Assembly: GCA_016124755.1 (NCBI GenBank)
Contig: WGNA01000020.1
Location: forward strand, 1 to 64,000
DNA length: 64,000 bases
Direction: 5' to 3'
Source: Bacteroidota bacterium
GTDB taxonomy: Bacteria > Bacteroidota > Bacteroidia > NS11-12g > UBA9320
Part shown: positions 62,823 to 64,000 of the stretch, piece after piece
Position numbering within the stretch: position 1 is the stretch's first letter
Layout: every line of letters begins with the position of its first letter
Notes under the pieces: generated by a model
Seen by the model: only the letters and a program-made list of their open reading frames with translations
Told to the model about the DNA's origin: nothing
Databases searched by the model: none
Made by a program: the position numbers and the translations under genes

Positions 62823-63914
62823 TTATTTCATTTTACACCACAACAGTTTATCGGAAAGAATATAGCCTTCTTTTTTAGAATAAAAACTGCTGACTACCTG
62901 AAAATTCAATGGAATTCCCTTAAACACATGCGCATCAAATGTTTGCATATTATCGCGGGTCCATAAAATTTTTAGCACCGGAATTAAATTTCCTTCGATA
63001 TCAAAATTGCCATCGGAGCCCACAGCGATTAACAAATATGATGATATTCCGAATGGTTGAATGCTCAATACCGATAGTTCGTTTAAACGGGCAAAAGTGT
63101 GAATGTTCTGTGCATCCGGTGAAATATTGAGTACGGTAGTTCCGGGTTGGCTCGCCAGACACATCTCGTCTGCCCATTTCAATGTCGAACTGAAACCAAT
63201 GTTTTCCCGGTTATTCCAGCTCCTGCCGCCATCGGTGCTGAGATAGATATTATTTGATATATCATCAATGGATGTGATAGCAATGGAATCTCCCTTAAAA
63301 TCACATTTGCTAAAAAAGCCCGGAAAATCAAACAAGGAGTTCCATGTTTTGCCGGTATCTGAACTTTCCCGAATCCATTGCCGATATTCATTCCCCGATT
63401 CATTTGAACAAAGAATTAATCTTCCGTCAGATAATGCGGAGACTCCATAAAAAAAGCGCAATCCTGTTTGGTGATAGATTTCCTTCCAGGTTTTACCCCC
63501 GTCGAAAGTTTCTATTAAAATTCCGCCAAAAGGATCTTTACCCGACATAGCAAATTGAGGAAGACCACCGGCAAGAAATCCATGCTTATCGTCTGTAAAG
63601 CACAGATCAAAAATTTGAAACCGAGAAGTTCTACTGAAATCAAAAGGCTTTGTCCAGTGTTTCCCGCCGTCATCTGTTCTGAATAATTCTCCGTTCAACG
63701 AACCCAAAAAACCCACATCCCGGTTAATAAATTCAATCATCGAAATTGCGGATGAAGAAAGAGGTAAATCTGCATCGACTTCCTCTATACTGAAAACTTC
63801 GTTCTCAAACGGAAGAACCTGAAATACCAACTCCTCTTTCTCAACACGAGTGCAGGAAAGCCACATAAGCGCGACGATTCCAAAGACCGTCTTTGATACC
63901 GTTAAAAATCTCAT
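62823..63914 (-). CDS. Beta-propeller lipoprotein (YCF48/BNR-like)
   Basis: 363 residues from ATG 63914, giving a signal with the lipobox MWLSC (Cys21). At least four Asp-box motifs (SxDxGxxW) are seen: RTDDGGKHWTKP, ETFDGGKTWKEI, ESSDTGKTWNSL and STDGGRSWNNR. They indicate a seven-bladed propeller of the YCF48/sialidase-like group. The propeller probably sits outside the inner membrane on a lipid anchor. Role unknown; similar proteins often act in assembly or carbohydrate binding. Convergent with tnaA, 5 bases apart. Confidence 0.85.
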   Translation of the reverse strand: MRFLTVSKTVFGIVALMWLSCTRVEKEELVFQVLPFENEVFSIEEVDADLPLSSSAISMIEFINRDVGFLGSLNGELFRTDDGGKHWTKPFDFSRTSRFQIFDLCFTDDKHGFLAGGLPQFAMSGKDPFGGILIETFDGGKTWKEIYHQTGLRFFYGVSALSDGRLILCSNESGNEYRQWIRESSDTGKTWNSLFDFPGFFSKCDFKGDSIAITSIDDISNNIYLSTDGGRSWNNRENIGFSSTLKWADEMCLASQPGTTVLNISPDAQNIHTFARLNELSVLSIQPFGISSYLLIAVGSDGNFDIEGNLIPVLKILWTRDNMQTFDAHVFKGIPLNFQVVSSFYSKKEGYILSDKLLWCKMK

Positions 63915-64000
63915 GGCAATAAGCGGCAATTTACCGATTGCCAATAGGTTTCTCTGCAATGCGAGAGTCAGGGTTTTGTGTCATAACTATTTTTATAGTT

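Noticed and set aside
1-64000. tRNA, rRNA and riboswitch genes
   Set aside because: No stretch showed a convincing cloverleaf, rRNA core or known riboswitch motif on reading. A covariance-model search would be needed to exclude small RNAs.

Overview
The window looks like a chromosomal segment of an aerobic or facultative member of the Bacteroidota. GC is low to moderate. Several secreted proteins end in type IX secretion (T9SS) sorting domains. There is an outer-membrane barrel protein with a carboxypeptidase-regulatory-like N-terminus, many lipoproteins, and a few upstream TAnnTTTG boxes typical of the phylum. No rRNA, tRNA, prophage, transposase or CRISPR array was seen. Functions are read from motifs alone, with no database search.

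Layout. 1-150: edge-truncated copy of a dispersed repeat. 320-5440: operon of three large cytoplasmic proteins I cannot identify, followed by an Arr-type rifamycin ADP-ribosyltransferase with an extra helical N-terminal domain. 6.3-10.8 kb: small housekeeping and membrane genes (DUF2007-like protein, alpha/beta hydrolase, SDR oxidoreductase, membrane protein, lipoprotein). 10.9-12.45 kb: ten-copy repeat array wrapped round a GxxExxY gene. 12.6-18.0 kb: DOMON/CBM9-like lipoprotein plus large outer-membrane barrel, DUF4287-like protein, GNAT-nitrilase fusion. 18.0-18.7 kb: dispersed repeats. 18.8-27.6 kb: thioredoxin-type membrane protein, lipoproteins, T9SS cargo, a decayed outer-membrane protein gene and a methyltransferase. 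27.9-30.0 kb: mnmH-selD selenium pair. 30.0-38.8 kb: glycosyltransferase-like membrane protein and two very large T9SS cargo proteins.

38.8-42.25 kb is an accessory patch (RDD protein, toxin-antitoxin pair, DUF695-like protein, gene remnants) bounded by a near-perfect 27-bp direct repeat. 42.3-45.3 kb holds three enzyme-like envelope proteins (transglutaminase-like, amidohydrolase, Cys/His lipoprotein). 45.6-48.7 kb holds an ABC exporter pair and a TetR regulator that share an operator-like palindrome, with two dispersed-repeat copies around tetR. 49.1-51.5 kb: unknown secreted protein, VanW protein and methyltransferase. 51.6-59.0 kb: three-gene operon of a TPR/YwqK-repeat protein and two DUF3857 proteins, one with an intact and one with a lost transglutaminase triad, closed by a terminator. 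59.3-64.0 kb: NhaD antiporter, tryptophanase and a beta-propeller lipoprotein.

The clearest functional groups are selenouridine tRNA modification (mnmH-selD), regulated export (TetR-ABC), T9SS-dependent secretion and the DUF3857 operon. The best candidates for something undescribed are the three-gene operon at 320-5440, the repeat-GxxExxY unit and the direct-repeat-bounded patch.
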